From: Pokkaliibacter plantistimulans
Lineage (GTDB): Bacteria; Pseudomonadota; Gammaproteobacteria; Pseudomonadales; Balneatricaceae
Length of the DNA stretch: 64,000 bases
Assembly (NCBI RefSeq): GCF_003194385.1
Contig: NZ_LAPT01000022.1
Span: 1-64,000, forward strand
Reading direction: 5' to 3'
Below the pieces are notes generated by a model that did no database searches, had not been told where the DNA came from, and saw only the letters and a program-made list of their open reading frames with translations. Shown here one piece after another: positions 19,501 through 27,835 of this stretch. How positions within the stretch are numbered: position 1 is the stretch's first letter; every line of letters begins with the position of its first letter. Position numbers and translations under genes: made by a program.

Positions 19501-20115
19501 GTGAAAGCCGATCAGGAAGTGACACTGAAGGATTTCGGTCGCTTCTTTGGCTACGGCGGCACGCTGGATCGCTACTTCGAGGAATACATCGCCCCGGTGG
19601 TGGATACCTCGGCCAGCACCTGGCAGTTCGAGAAGGATATCGGCGTGTCAGACAAGAGCCTGAAGATGTTTCAGGATGCCCGTCAGATTCGCGATGCCTT
19701 CTTTGAGCCCGGCAGCCAGATTCCCAAGGTCGATTTTGCCCTCAAGCCGAAGACGCTGGATGAAGACGTCATCAGCTTCCTGCTGGAAGTGGATGGCCAG
19801 AGTCTGGTCTACCGTCATGGTCCCACCCGCCTGAGCAACTTTTCCTGGCCGGGGGATGGCAGCAAGCCGGGGGTGCGTCTGGTATTCACTGAGCCGGATT
19901 CAGGTAAGACCATCACCAACGATTACCCGGGTGCCTGGGGCTGGTATCGCCTGCTGGACCGACTGGCCAGCCTGCGTAAGGCCACCATCAAGGACAAACA
20001 GCTGGATATCAACGTCAAGGGCTACAAGGCCAGTCTCGAACTGGTACCGAGCAGTGTGTACAACCCATTTTGGAGTGCGGAGTTGAGGGGGTTCGAATGT
20101 CCGGCGACGCTGTAA
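16528..20115 (+). CDS. tssM: T6SS inner-membrane protein TssM (IcmF family)
   Basis: The 1,195-residue protein is the largest core subunit. Two N-terminal helices (about residues 17-38 and 52-72) and a third near 467-486 bracket a cytoplasmic NTPase-like domain with an intact Walker A, GPPGSGKTT, near residue 147. The remaining 700 or so residues are periplasmic and reach TssJ. The start at 16528 has AAAGGAA upstream. A longer in-frame reading from 16396 would overlap tssL by 100 bp and lacks a membrane-type N-terminus. The stop overlaps tagF by 19 bp. Confidence 0.97.
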   Translation: MTFRQAGHMLWNFLTSRLFLSAVGVLCLALLIWFGGPLLAIAGAEPLASVMNRVVLIAAIVFVWVVCSWVSYHYRSKREQEAVNKLVGEKKTQQDEGEDEDAIQDENTRLEIDTLHERISRAMDILKRTQLSKGRSIYQLPWYIMVGPPGSGKTTALHQSGLEFPLKREMGIDALQGVGGTRYCDWWFTNKAVLIDTAGRYTTQDSHSEHDARSWLGFLGLLKKFRPRRPINGVIIAMSMADLISKTRTERNLHARAIKHRIQELKNQLGMNFPVYVLLTKSDLVAGFSEFFAELTPEEREQVWGITFDPQAADNEKGVVGEFNKEFHALLVRLNEMVPERLRVERSMEKRAAIYEFPRQMRLLQAAADDFLKEVFTPNAFEEAPLLRGVYIASATQEGKPIERVHSQLASGLGLQDVPSENHGYHEGRSFFIRQLLESVVFPEQNLASTNQYHDRQNSWLWRGTLAASVLLLAGGGYVWWNSYQWNLGLIRAAEAAVQDYQSQHEDPKQDISLVLSQLSASLNALVQLPAGVTGAELQREGIRGFGLYQGDQLHGPATAAYQRALQYQFVPHLNRVLVSEMQAVQGQTENLEYLYETLKTYLMLYQPEHRDNGQIQDWYQAYLQRYLKGEQNDGIRASLQAHLDRMLAMDIPIAGIDNAAVDQARKELTSMTLAERAYQRLRKELLHSRIPDFRLTDVLGSQSLSIFERADGKPLQEGIPGLYTYNGFHGLFQVESKRILKRLTDDAWVYGDDASELGTLDGDVIAEQVRQKYYRDYSFQWQSLLAEIRLKKFDTITEGARIARVLSGSEQPLQSIIRGVQRNVALTRVNTDNVVNKQVGEVAEKVMETRTNRLTRYLPDSPIDQISMLPGKEVEQQFGNIVGFDEAQMSSLEAELQRLYSYLDNLASADGSDKTAFMSQVDGKGTQELNRTFRDIQRELPLELGTLLGPLNTQSQELAKEGAKTHLNDVWKSKVYGEFRRALQGRYPLAVKADQEVTLKDFGRFFGYGGTLDRYFEEYIAPVVDTSASTWQFEKDIGVSDKSLKMFQDARQIRDAFFEPGSQIPKVDFALKPKTLDEDVISFLLEVDGQSLVYRHGPTRLSNFSWPGDGSKPGVRLVFTEPDSGKTITNDYPGAWGWYRLLDRLASLRKATIKDKQLDINVKGYKASLELVPSSVYNPFWSAELRGFECPATL

Positions 20116-20783
20116 AGGGATATGGCTACTTCGGCAAAGTGCCGGTGCGCGGTGACTTCGTCTCCGACCGTTTGAGCCGCAATTTTATCGAGGGATTTAA
20201 CGAGTGGCTGCAGGCCGTGCTGGCGGTCAGTCAGGAGCAGTTGCTGGATGACTGGCTGGAGGCCTATCTGACCGCCCCGGTCTGGCATTTTGCCCTGTCG
20301 CGCGGGGTGGTCGGTGAGCACGCCATGGCGGGCAGCCTGATGCCCAGCGTCGATCAGGTCGGGCGCCGCTTCCCGTTTCTGCTGGCCTGTGAAACCGCGC
20401 TGTCACCAGTGCGGCTGTGGGCCAACCGTGACTGGAGTGAGGCCACTGCCGACCATCTGCTGCAGATTCTGGAAGACGGCCAGGAGCTCAGTGACTGGGT
20501 CAGTGCGTTGGCTCAGTTACCGCTGCCCAGTGGTGCGGAGCCGCGCCCGCTGCAGCCCCGTGGTGAAGCCGGTAAACGCCAGCTGGCCTGGCAGAGTGCC
20601 AGTGACAGCCGCTGCGAAGACCTGCTGCATCCGTTGCTGCGGCAGCAGTTTCCCCGCTACTGCCTGTGGTGGACCAGTGGCTCTGAACGGGTGCCCGGTT
20701 CGCTGCTGGTCAGCTCCGGTCTGCCGCAGGTCAGCCAGTTTGCTGCCATGCTCGATGGTCAGTTCGAGGTGTGGGGATGGTAG
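20097..20783 (+). CDS. tagF: T6SS post-translational regulator TagF
   Basis: The 228-residue protein shows the TagF signature GYFGKVPVRGDF near residues 9-20 and FALSRGVV near 70. TagF represses T6SS firing post-translationally, partly by sequestering Fha. The ATG at 20097 follows GAGGGGG by five bases and overlaps the end of tssM. It sits between tssM and pppA in a dedicated regulatory block. Confidence 0.93.
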   Translation: MSGDAVKGYGYFGKVPVRGDFVSDRLSRNFIEGFNEWLQAVLAVSQEQLLDDWLEAYLTAPVWHFALSRGVVGEHAMAGSLMPSVDQVGRRFPFLLACETALSPVRLWANRDWSEATADHLLQILEDGQELSDWVSALAQLPLPSGAEPRPLQPRGEAGKRQLAWQSASDSRCEDLLHPLLRQQFPRYCLWWTSGSERVPGSLLVSSGLPQVSQFAAMLDGQFEVWGW

Positions 20784-21604
20784 GCGTCAATATGGTCATG
20801 GGCGCGCACCCCAACGACATGCAGCTGGTCAGTTTTGCCCAGAGTCACAAGGGCAAGATTCGCGATCACAACGAGGATGCCTATCTGGAGCTGGCCGAGT
20901 GCGGCGTCTGGGTCGTGGCGGACGGTATGGGCGGTCACGCTGCAGGCGATGTGGCCAGTCAGATGGTGGTCGATACGCTGGAAATGGAGCTGGCACATCT
21001 GCCGCGTCATCAGATCAGCGTCGAGCAACTGGTAGGCGCCATTCGTCGGGCCAATCGCAATGTCCAGCACTACGCCAGTACCCAGATGCAGGGCAAGACG
21101 GTCGGCTCGACGGTAGTGGCGCTGCTGGTACGCAACGAGGAGTACCACCTGTGCTGGGTCGGCGACAGTCGGGCCTATCTGCTGCGTGATGGTCAGTTGC
21201 AGCAATGCACCCGCGATCACAGTCAGGTACAGGACATGGTCGAGCAGGGGCTGATCAGTCGTGATGATGCCGAGTTTCATCCGCTGGCCAATGTGGTTAC
21301 CCGCGCCATTGGCGGGCAGGAAGAGGTAGAAGTGGATGTGGTCAGCGGGCTGTTGCAGCCAGGTGATCTGTTCCTGCTGTGCAGTGATGGCCTGAGCAAG
21401 GAGCTGAGCTTTCATCAGCTCAGCCAGATTCTGAATACCCCCAGTGTGGTTGATGCCTGCATGGCGCTGACGCATTCCGCGCTGGTGCATGGCGGTCGTG
21501 ACAATATCACCAGCGTGCTGGTGCGGGCCTGTCAGGGGCGCAGTCAGGGTGAGCTGGATGATCCCACCCTGCCGCTGGTGCAGGGCCACTGGGTGCGGAC
21601 CTGA
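20777..21604 (+). CDS. pppA: PP2C-type Ser/Thr phosphatase (PppA)
   Basis: The 275-residue protein has all the metal-binding PP2C motifs: RDHNEDA near residue 27, VVADGMGGHAAGD near 45, WVGDSRAY near 125, LLCSDGLS near 197 and GGRDNIT near 240. It should remove the phosphates PpkA places on Fha and so reset firing. The ATG at 20777 has GAGG eight bases upstream; the frame also opens with a GTG at 20771. It overlaps the tagF stop. Confidence 0.95.
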   Translation: MVGVNMVMGAHPNDMQLVSFAQSHKGKIRDHNEDAYLELAECGVWVVADGMGGHAAGDVASQMVVDTLEMELAHLPRHQISVEQLVGAIRRANRNVQHYASTQMQGKTVGSTVVALLVRNEEYHLCWVGDSRAYLLRDGQLQQCTRDHSQVQDMVEQGLISRDDAEFHPLANVVTRAIGGQEEVEVDVVSGLLQPGDLFLLCSDGLSKELSFHQLSQILNTPSVVDACMALTHSALVHGGRDNITSVLVRACQGRSQGELDDPTLPLVQGHWVRT

Positions 21605-21621
21605 AGGGAGCGGGAAGAATA

Positions 21622-22731
21622 ATGAGCATGTTGGATTTCGACGCCATTCTGGCACCCATCAGCAGTGAGGCGCCGCAGGGACAGGATCCGCGTCAGGATG
21701 TGTCACCGGCGTCGGCCTATTACCAGCTGAAGGATGTACGTAATCAGGCGCGCGCGGCTGAGCGTAACGCCCTGATCGAGGACGAACCGTTGCAGTCGTG
21801 CGCTGCCCTGTGGCGGCCGATTGTCGAGCGGGTGCCTGAGGTACTGGCCAACGAGGGTAAGGATCTTGAGCTGGTGGCCTGGCTGATTGAGGCACTGGCG
21901 CGCTATCAGGGATTTGCCGGTCTGGCCGAAGGTTTCACCCTGGCACGGCAGCTGATTGAAGCCCACTGGGATGGCCTGTATCCGCTCCCCGATGAAGACG
22001 GTCAGGAGACCCGCGTGGCGCCTCTGATCGGCCTCAATGGTTATGACAATGAAGGCGCGCTGCTGATGCCGATCAGCACCATCGCCCTGACTGCAGGCAG
22101 CAGCAGCGGTCCTTTTGCCCTGTGGGAATATCAGCAGGCGCAGGAACTGGAACGCCTTGACGATGCCAAGAAAGCGCAGCGTCTGAAGGCGGGTGCGGTG
22201 GAAATGAGCGCCATTACCACCGCCGCACGGGAAACCACCGCCGAGCAGTTCCAGCAGCTGCATGACCAGCTGCTGGCCGCCATGGCGGCGTACCAGCAGC
22301 TGGTGGTCTGTATGGATCAGGCCGTCGGCAGCCCGATACCCAGCTCACGTATCAGCAAGCGGCTGGAGGAATGTCTGGCCTGTGTCCGCCATCTGGCCGG
22401 CGACCGCATCAAGGTGCCCAAGCCCGCCGTAGAGGAGGTTGCTGATATCGCCCTGAGCGGGGACGGGGCAGAGCCGCTACCTGGCGCGGTGGCTGCCGCA
22501 CCCACCGGTGTACTGCAATTGCAACAGCGTGAGCAGGCGATCCAGACCCTGGTACAGGTGTCGGAGTTTTTCCGCAAGACCGAACCGCACTCACCCATGT
22601 CCTATGCCATCGATCAGGTGGTGCGCTGGAGTGAGCTGAGTCTGCCGGAACTGCTGCAGGAATTAATTGCCGATCAGGATGCGCGCAAAGGCTTTTTCCG
22701 CCTGACCGGCATCCCTTCAGATAACCCCTGA
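21622..22731 (+). CDS. tssA: T6SS baseplate/cap protein TssA
   Basis: The 369-residue protein starts with the ImpA-N domain (LDFDAILAPISSEAP, then ARYQGFAGLAEG and HWDGLYP near residues 95-120). Its C-terminal region has FFRKTEPHSPMSYAIDQ near residue 320, typical of short TssA forms. TssA primes tail assembly between membrane complex and baseplate and caps the growing tube and sheath. It lies just ahead of the sheath genes. Confidence 0.93.
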   Translation: MSMLDFDAILAPISSEAPQGQDPRQDVSPASAYYQLKDVRNQARAAERNALIEDEPLQSCAALWRPIVERVPEVLANEGKDLELVAWLIEALARYQGFAGLAEGFTLARQLIEAHWDGLYPLPDEDGQETRVAPLIGLNGYDNEGALLMPISTIALTAGSSSGPFALWEYQQAQELERLDDAKKAQRLKAGAVEMSAITTAARETTAEQFQQLHDQLLAAMAAYQQLVVCMDQAVGSPIPSSRISKRLEECLACVRHLAGDRIKVPKPAVEEVADIALSGDGAEPLPGAVAAAPTGVLQLQQREQAIQTLVQVSEFFRKTEPHSPMSYAIDQVVRWSELSLPELLQELIADQDARKGFFRLTGIPSDNP

Positions 22732-22803
22732 CATCCAGAACCGTGGCCGGCAGGGGTTGGCATCGCGCGGTGAATGGATAATTAAGTGATAGGAGATCAA
22801 ACA

Positions 22804-23313
22804 GTGAGTGTACACAGCAAACTGGCCAGGGTAAGAAAGCCGCGCGTGCATATTACCTATGACCTGGAAACCGAAGGTCTGTCGGTACGCAAGGAACTGG
22901 CCTTTGTGGTCGGAGTCATGGGTGATTTCGCCGGTGACAATACCGAAGCGCTGAAGCCGTTGAAGGACCGCCGCTTCATTCACATCGATCACGATAACTT
23001 TGACTCGGTGCTGCGCCGCATGAGCCCGCGCCTGCGCCTGCGGGTGGACAACAAGCTCGGTGGTGATGACGAGCAGTTCCACGTCAATCTGGAGTTCAAG
23101 TCGATGGCCGACTTTGAGCCTGCGGCAGTCGTGCGTCAGGTCGAGCCACTGCGCAAGCTGATGGAAACCCGCAACAAGCTGCGTGACCTGATGACCAAGG
23201 TTGATCGCTCCGAAGACCTGGAAAACATTCTGGAAAACGTTCTCAACAATACGGATGAACTGGGCCGTCTGGCTGACCAGTTGAATATCAAGCAGGGAGA
23301 GCCGCTGGCATGA
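22804..23313 (+). CDS. tssB: T6SS contractile sheath small subunit TssB
   Basis: The 169-residue protein has the TssB marks [11 protein letters not shown] near residue 11 and [14 protein letters not shown] near 30. A GTG start at 22804 is chosen because GGAG lies eight bases before it. An in-frame GTG at 22786 would put that ribosome site inside the gene. The stop overlaps tssC by ATGA. TssB and TssC assemble into the contractile sheath, which ClpV recycles. Confidence 0.96.
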   Translation: MSVHSKLARVRKPRVHITYDLETEGLSVRKELAFVVGVMGDFAGDNTEALKPLKDRRFIHIDHDNFDSVLRRMSPRLRLRVDNKLGGDDEQFHVNLEFKSMADFEPAAVVRQVEPLRKLMETRNKLRDLMTKVDRSEDLENILENVLNNTDELGRLADQLNIKQGEPLA

Positions 23314-24806
23314 GCGCCAAACAACAGCACGCCGCCGTTGACGCCGCGTTGAGCGAAAACAGCATTGGCATTCTGGAACAGGCCATCAAGGCCACCAAAC
23401 AGACTGAAGCCTCACGGGCCGAAGAACTGATCCGTACCCTGGCCGAAGAGGCCCTGAAGGGCACGCTGACCTGGAGTCGCAACCTGTCGGTGACCTTCAA
23501 CGAGGCCATCGCCCGTATCGATCAGCTGATCTCCGAACAGCTGTCGGAAATTATGCACCACGACAAGTTCCAGAAACTGGAAGGCAGCTGGCGTGGTCTG
23601 AGCTATCTGGTCAACAACAGTGACACCAGCCACACCCTGAAGATCCGCATGCTCAGCCTGAGCAAGAAGGAACTGCACCGTGACCTGACCAAGGCGGTGG
23701 ATTTCGATCAGAGCAATATCTTCAAGAAGGTCTACGAGGCCGAGTTCGGTACACCCGGTGGCGAGCCTTACGGCGCACTGATCGGTGACTATGAATTCAC
23801 CAACCACCCGGAAGATATCGAAACGCTGGGGCTGATCTCCAACGTTGCCGCGGCTGGCTTCTCGCCCTTTATTTCTGCGGCGTCACCGGCGCTGTTTGGC
23901 TTTGATGACTGGCGCGAACTGTCCAAGCCACGGGATCTGGAAAAGATCTTCGAATCCTTCGAGTACACCAAGTGGCGTGGCTTCCGCGAAAGCGATGACA
24001 GCCGCTTCGTCACGCTGACCATGCCGCGCGTGCTGGCACGCCTGCCCTATGGTCAGCAGACCCGCGCAGTGGAAGAGTTCCGTTACGAGGAGTTCCCGCT
24101 GGATGACCGTACCCAGTACGCCCTGACCGCGGATCACGAACACTACTGCTGGATGAATGCTGCCTATGTGATGGGCACCCGTCTGACCGAGGCCTTCTCC
24201 AAGTACGGTTTCTGTACCGCCATTCGCGGTGCCGAGGGCGGTGGCCGGGTCGACAACTTGCCGTCACACATCTTCATCAGTGATGACGGTGATCCCGATC
24301 TGAAGTGCCCGACCGAAATCGGTATCACCGACCGTCGTGAGGCCGAACTGGGCAAGATGGGCTTCCTGCCGCTGTGCCATTACAAGAACACCGACTACGC
24401 CGTGTTCTTCGGTGGCCAGACCTGCCAGAAGCCAGCTAAGTTCGACAACCCCGATGCGACGGCCAACGCGGCGATCTCCGCGCGTCTGCCCTACATGATG
24501 GCGACCTCGCGCTTTGCGCACTACCTGAAGGTCATGGCTCGCGACAAGATCGGCAGCTACATGGAAGCCTCCGACGTCGAAGCCTGGCTGAATCGCTGGA
24601 TTCTCAGCTACGTCAACGCCTCGGAAGGGGGCGGTCAGGAAATCCGTGCCAAGTACCCGCTGGCGGATGCCAAGGTCAAGGTCAAGGAAATTCCCGGTCA
24701 GCCCGGTGCCTACAACGCCATTGCCTGGCTGCGTCCGTGGTTGCAGATGGAAGAGCTGACCACCTCGCTGCGGCTGGTGGCTAAGATCCCTGAAATCGGT
24801 AACTGA
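23310..24806 (+). CDS. tssC: T6SS contractile sheath large subunit TssC
   Basis: The 498-residue protein is a full-length TssC/EvpB-family subunit with the typical [12 protein letters not shown] near residue 90, [14 protein letters not shown] near 150 and [16 protein letters not shown] near 405. It is coupled to tssB by an ATGA overlap. A second TssC-like gene follows after a strong RNA hairpin. Confidence 0.97.
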   Translation: MSAKQQHAAVDAALSENSIGILEQAIKATKQTEASRAEELIRTLAEEALKGTLTWSRNLSVTFNEAIARIDQLISEQLSEIMHHDKFQKLEGSWRGLSYLVNNSDTSHTLKIRMLSLSKKELHRDLTKAVDFDQSNIFKKVYEAEFGTPGGEPYGALIGDYEFTNHPEDIETLGLISNVAAAGFSPFISAASPALFGFDDWRELSKPRDLEKIFESFEYTKWRGFRESDDSRFVTLTMPRVLARLPYGQQTRAVEEFRYEEFPLDDRTQYALTADHEHYCWMNAAYVMGTRLTEAFSKYGFCTAIRGAEGGGRVDNLPSHIFISDDGDPDLKCPTEIGITDRREAELGKMGFLPLCHYKNTDYAVFFGGQTCQKPAKFDNPDATANAAISARLPYMMATSRFAHYLKVMARDKIGSYMEASDVEAWLNRWILSYVNASEGGGQEIRAKYPLADAKVKVKEIPGQPGAYNAIAWLRPWLQMEELTTSLRLVAKIPEIGN

Positions 24807-24819
24807 TCAGGGTGGAGTA

Positions 24820-24850
24820 CCTGCTGACAGCGCCGGGCGCTGTCAGCAGG
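24820..24850 (+). promoter_or_regulatory. Perfect 14-bp stem-loop between the two tssC genes
   Basis: CCTGCTGACAGCGC (24820-24833) and its exact complement (24837-24850) enclose a three-base loop, CGG. No T-run follows, so it is not a standard terminator. Lying 14 bases after the tssC stop, it is placed to protect upstream mRNA from 3' decay or to reduce read-through, which would set TssB/TssC levels above those of the downstream genes. Confidence 0.75.
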
Positions 24851-24900
24851 TGACGGGGAATGGATTTTCAGCAAACAGCCAGCAGTGACGGAGTCAGGGA

Positions 24901-26469
24901 TTGACGGAGTCGGATCTATACCGGGAAGCGGGATTCAACTATGCCTTTGCCACCGATGATGCGGTGCAGCTTGAGGGCGGAGTCGCTTCTGCCTTCTCGC
25001 AGTCGCAGGGCCATGAGGATGAGCCGGACTGGCAGAGCGAGGAGTTTCTTGATCGCTTTCTGCGCGAACAGGATCCGTTGCGGGCGCTGCGGGTGTGGCT
25101 GGCCCGCGATGACGATGCCGGCAGTGTGTCTGATGACGAGCTGCGGCAATTGTTATGGCAGGGGATCAGTGCCATCGACCAGTTGCTGGAGGCGCAGGTC
25201 AATCACATTCTCCATCACCCGGGCTTTCAGCGCATGGAAGCCAGCTGGCGCAGTCTGCACTATCTGGTGCAGCAGACCGCCCAGGTAGACCGCGAACAGC
25301 GGGTCAAGATCAAGCTGCTCAACCTTAGCTGGCCAGACCTGAGCAAGGACATGGCGCGGGTCATCGAGTTTGATCAGAGTGACTTCCACCGGCTTATCTA
25401 CAGCAATGAATTCGATCATGCCGGTGGCGAGCCCTTTGGCCTGCTGATCGGCGACTATCAGATATCGCTGACGCCGCAACCCGGCTTGCCGACGCAGGAT
25501 CTCGACGTACTGTCGTCCGTGGCGCGTACGGCGGCGGCCGCCTTTGTGCCCTTCGTGACGTCGGTGCAGCCGTCCTTTCTTGGTGTCGAACGCTTCTCTG
25601 AACTTGGCTCGGTGCGCCAGTTCCAGCAGCAGTTCGAGCTGCCCGAATACGTCAAGTGGCGCAGTTTTCGCGAGCGTGAGGAAGCCCGCTTTGTCGGTAT
25701 GGTGTTGCCGCAGGTACTGATGCGCACGCCCTATGAGGCGGATGGTACCCGCAGGGAGCAGTTCAGCTTTCGTGAGCAGCTGGCCAGCGAGGAGGACTAT
25801 CTCTGGGGTAATGCCGCCTATTGTCTGGCGACGGTGATGGTGCGGGCCTTTGCCGAGTCAGGCTGGTTCAGCCATATCCGCGGCTTCAAGCCCGGCAAGG
25901 TCAGTCAGGGCATGGTGTGTGATCTGCCGGTGCTGTTCTGTGAAACCGAGCGCTATCCCCATACCCGGCTGGCGCCGCTCAACCTGCAGGTCGGGGACCG
26001 GCTGGAGCGGGCGCTGTCCGATACCGGTTTTATCCCGGTGCTGCCGGTGCCGATGACCGGCCATCTGGTGTTTCTCAGCAACGCCTCGGTAATGAAGCCC
26101 AGACGTTACGAAAGCGACAACGCCAGCGTCAATGTACAGCTGTCGTCGATGCTGCAGTACACCCTCTGCGTGTCGCGCTTCGCTCATTACATCAAGCACA
26201 TGGGACGCGACAAGGTGGGTAAGTACGAATCGGCCTACACCATCGAAAACGATCTGCAGCGCTGGCTGCACCAGTACACCACCGCTTCTGATACTGCCTC
26301 CGACGAAGTGCGGGCACGCTATCCACTGGGCGAGGCCACCATCAAGGTCAAGGCCAAGGCGGGACAGCCCGGCCACTACTATTCAGTGATCCGTCTGCGG
26401 CCGCATCTGCAGCTGGACCAGCTGGTGTCATCGGTACGGCTGGTGACTGAGCTGTCATCAGGGCGGTAG
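24901..26469 (+). CDS. Second TssC-family protein (TssC paralogue)
   Basis: The 522-residue protein is homologous to the preceding TssC along most of its length: MEASWRSLHYLV near residue 115, GGEPFGLLIGDYQ near 175 and FAHYIKHMGRDKVGKY near 425. It has about 70 extra acidic N-terminal residues. The start is TTG with GGAG seven bases upstream. No in-frame ATG or GTG is visible in the gap back to tssC, so the TTG start is likely real and should lower expression. Tandem TssC genes are known (ImpC/ImpD; Agrobacterium TssC40/TssC41). The paralogue may be a minor sheath or baseplate-proximal subunit. Confidence 0.92.
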   Translation: MTESDLYREAGFNYAFATDDAVQLEGGVASAFSQSQGHEDEPDWQSEEFLDRFLREQDPLRALRVWLARDDDAGSVSDDELRQLLWQGISAIDQLLEAQVNHILHHPGFQRMEASWRSLHYLVQQTAQVDREQRVKIKLLNLSWPDLSKDMARVIEFDQSDFHRLIYSNEFDHAGGEPFGLLIGDYQISLTPQPGLPTQDLDVLSSVARTAAAAFVPFVTSVQPSFLGVERFSELGSVRQFQQQFELPEYVKWRSFREREEARFVGMVLPQVLMRTPYEADGTRREQFSFREQLASEEDYLWGNAAYCLATVMVRAFAESGWFSHIRGFKPGKVSQGMVCDLPVLFCETERYPHTRLAPLNLQVGDRLERALSDTGFIPVLPVPMTGHLVFLSNASVMKPRRYESDNASVNVQLSSMLQYTLCVSRFAHYIKHMGRDKVGKYESAYTIENDLQRWLHQYTTASDTASDEVRARYPLGEATIKVKAKAGQPGHYYSVIRLRPHLQLDQLVSSVRLVTELSSGR

Positions 26470-26522
26470 CGTCTTATTAATAGGGGAAAAAACGGCCTGC
26501 AAGGTCGGGGAGCAAGGATTTT

Positions 26523-27329
26523 ATGAACACTATCAAAGACCTGCTGCAACAGGGCGAACTTAGTGCGGCGATTGAGCAGCTGCAGCTGGCATTGCGGGAC
26601 GACCCACGCAATCAGGCCCTGCGTGGCAGTTACATCGAGCTGCTGTGTATCGATGGCCAGCTGGAAAAAGCCGATCAGCAGCTGGATATGCTGGTGCGCC
26701 AGCAACCGGAATACGCCTCCGGTGCCAGCAATCTGCGTCATCTGATCCGTGCCGCACAGGCCCGGCTGGACTTTTATCAGGGCGGGGATACATCGTCCCT
26801 GCTAGGCGAGGCTGATGCTGAGGTGGCGGCCCTGCTCAAACTGCGGCTGGCACTGGTGCAGGAGTCCACCCGTGAAGAGCTGGAACGTGCTGCGCTGGCA
26901 CTGGAAGCGGTGCGTAAGCCGCTGGCACTGACCATCAATGAAGAGCAGTTCGATGACCTGCGCGATATCGATGACAGCCTCTGTGGCTTCCTCGAACTGC
27001 TCGGTACCGATGGTCGCTATTACCTGGTGCCCTGGCGTGATGTGGAACAGCTGCAGCTGCAACCTGTCAGCTCGCTGGTTGAGCAGGTCTGGCGGCGGGC
27101 GGAGATTCAGACGCGCAGCGGCGCCGGTGGTGATGTGTTCGTGCCGCTGACCTATGCCGCCAGTCACACCGACCGGCAGAAGCTGGGCCGCGAAACCGAC
27201 TGGCTGCAGCAGGGTGAGGCGGAGGTCTTCTGTGGTGTGGGTCTGAAGCAGCTGCTGGCCGGAGAAGAGGCGATCAATCTGGCCGACGTGCAGAGCCTGG
27301 CACCCTCTGCCACGGCGGTGGCGGTCTGA
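26523..27329 (+). CDS. tagJ: T6SS accessory protein TagJ (ImpE/HsiE-like)
   Basis: The 268-residue protein begins with a TPR-like helical region (IKDLLQQGELSAAIEQLQ) and continues with the ImpE pattern, including DLRDIDDSLCGFLELLGTDG near residue 145 and VPWRDVEQL near 170. TagJ proteins bind the TssB N-terminus and are thought to modulate sheath recycling by ClpV. It lies between the tssC pair and tssE, as in ImpE-containing clusters. AAGGA precedes the ATG. Confidence 0.88.
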   Translation: MNTIKDLLQQGELSAAIEQLQLALRDDPRNQALRGSYIELLCIDGQLEKADQQLDMLVRQQPEYASGASNLRHLIRAAQARLDFYQGGDTSSLLGEADAEVAALLKLRLALVQESTREELERAALALEAVRKPLALTINEEQFDDLRDIDDSLCGFLELLGTDGRYYLVPWRDVEQLQLQPVSSLVEQVWRRAEIQTRSGAGGDVFVPLTYAASHTDRQKLGRETDWLQQGEAEVFCGVGLKQLLAGEEAINLADVQSLAPSATAVAV

Positions 27330-27349
27330 ACGGTCTGGAGTAGTGCAGC

Positions 27350-27835
27350 ATGGCCGCTGACAGCAAAGTGCGGATCGTACCGAGCATCCTTGACCGCCTG
27401 CTCGACGATGACCCCGGTGATCATACGCTGGCGGCGCAGGATCCTGCCTTCAATCTGCGGCAGATGCGCGCCAGTGTGCGTCGTGATCTGGAAGACCTGC
27501 TTAACAGCCGGGTCAGCTGGCAGACCTGGCCGGAGGCCTATACCGAGCTGCAGCAGTCGCTGCTCAGCTATGGCCTGCCGGACTTTTCCATCATGCCGGT
27601 CAGCAGTCAGGATGCCCGCCAGCGCCTGTGCCGCATCGTCGAAGACACCATCCGCAAGTTTGAGCCGCGTTTTGCTGACGTGCGGGTGGAAGTGGCGGAA
27701 GAGGGCGGGCTGGCCACGACCCTGCGGCTGCGCATCAATGCGGTGATGTATGCCATTCCGGTGCCGGAGGAAGTGTCATTCGATACCGAACTGGAGCCGG
27801 TCACGCTGGGCCTGCGCCTGCTGGAGAAGCTGTAA
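27350..27835 (+). CDS. tssE: T6SS baseplate subunit TssE (gp25-like)
   Basis: The 161-residue protein matches the gp25-like TssE family: an N-terminal VPSILDRLLDDDP, a central SVRRDLEDLLNSR near residue 40, and a C-terminal beta-rich half. TssE joins baseplate wedges and starts sheath polymerisation. Its TAA is immediately followed by the tssF ATG. Confidence 0.95.
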   Translation: MAADSKVRIVPSILDRLLDDDPGDHTLAAQDPAFNLRQMRASVRRDLEDLLNSRVSWQTWPEAYTELQQSLLSYGLPDFSIMPVSSQDARQRLCRIVEDTIRKFEPRFADVRVEVAEEGGLATTLRLRINAVMYAIPVPEEVSFDTELEPVTLGLRLLEKL

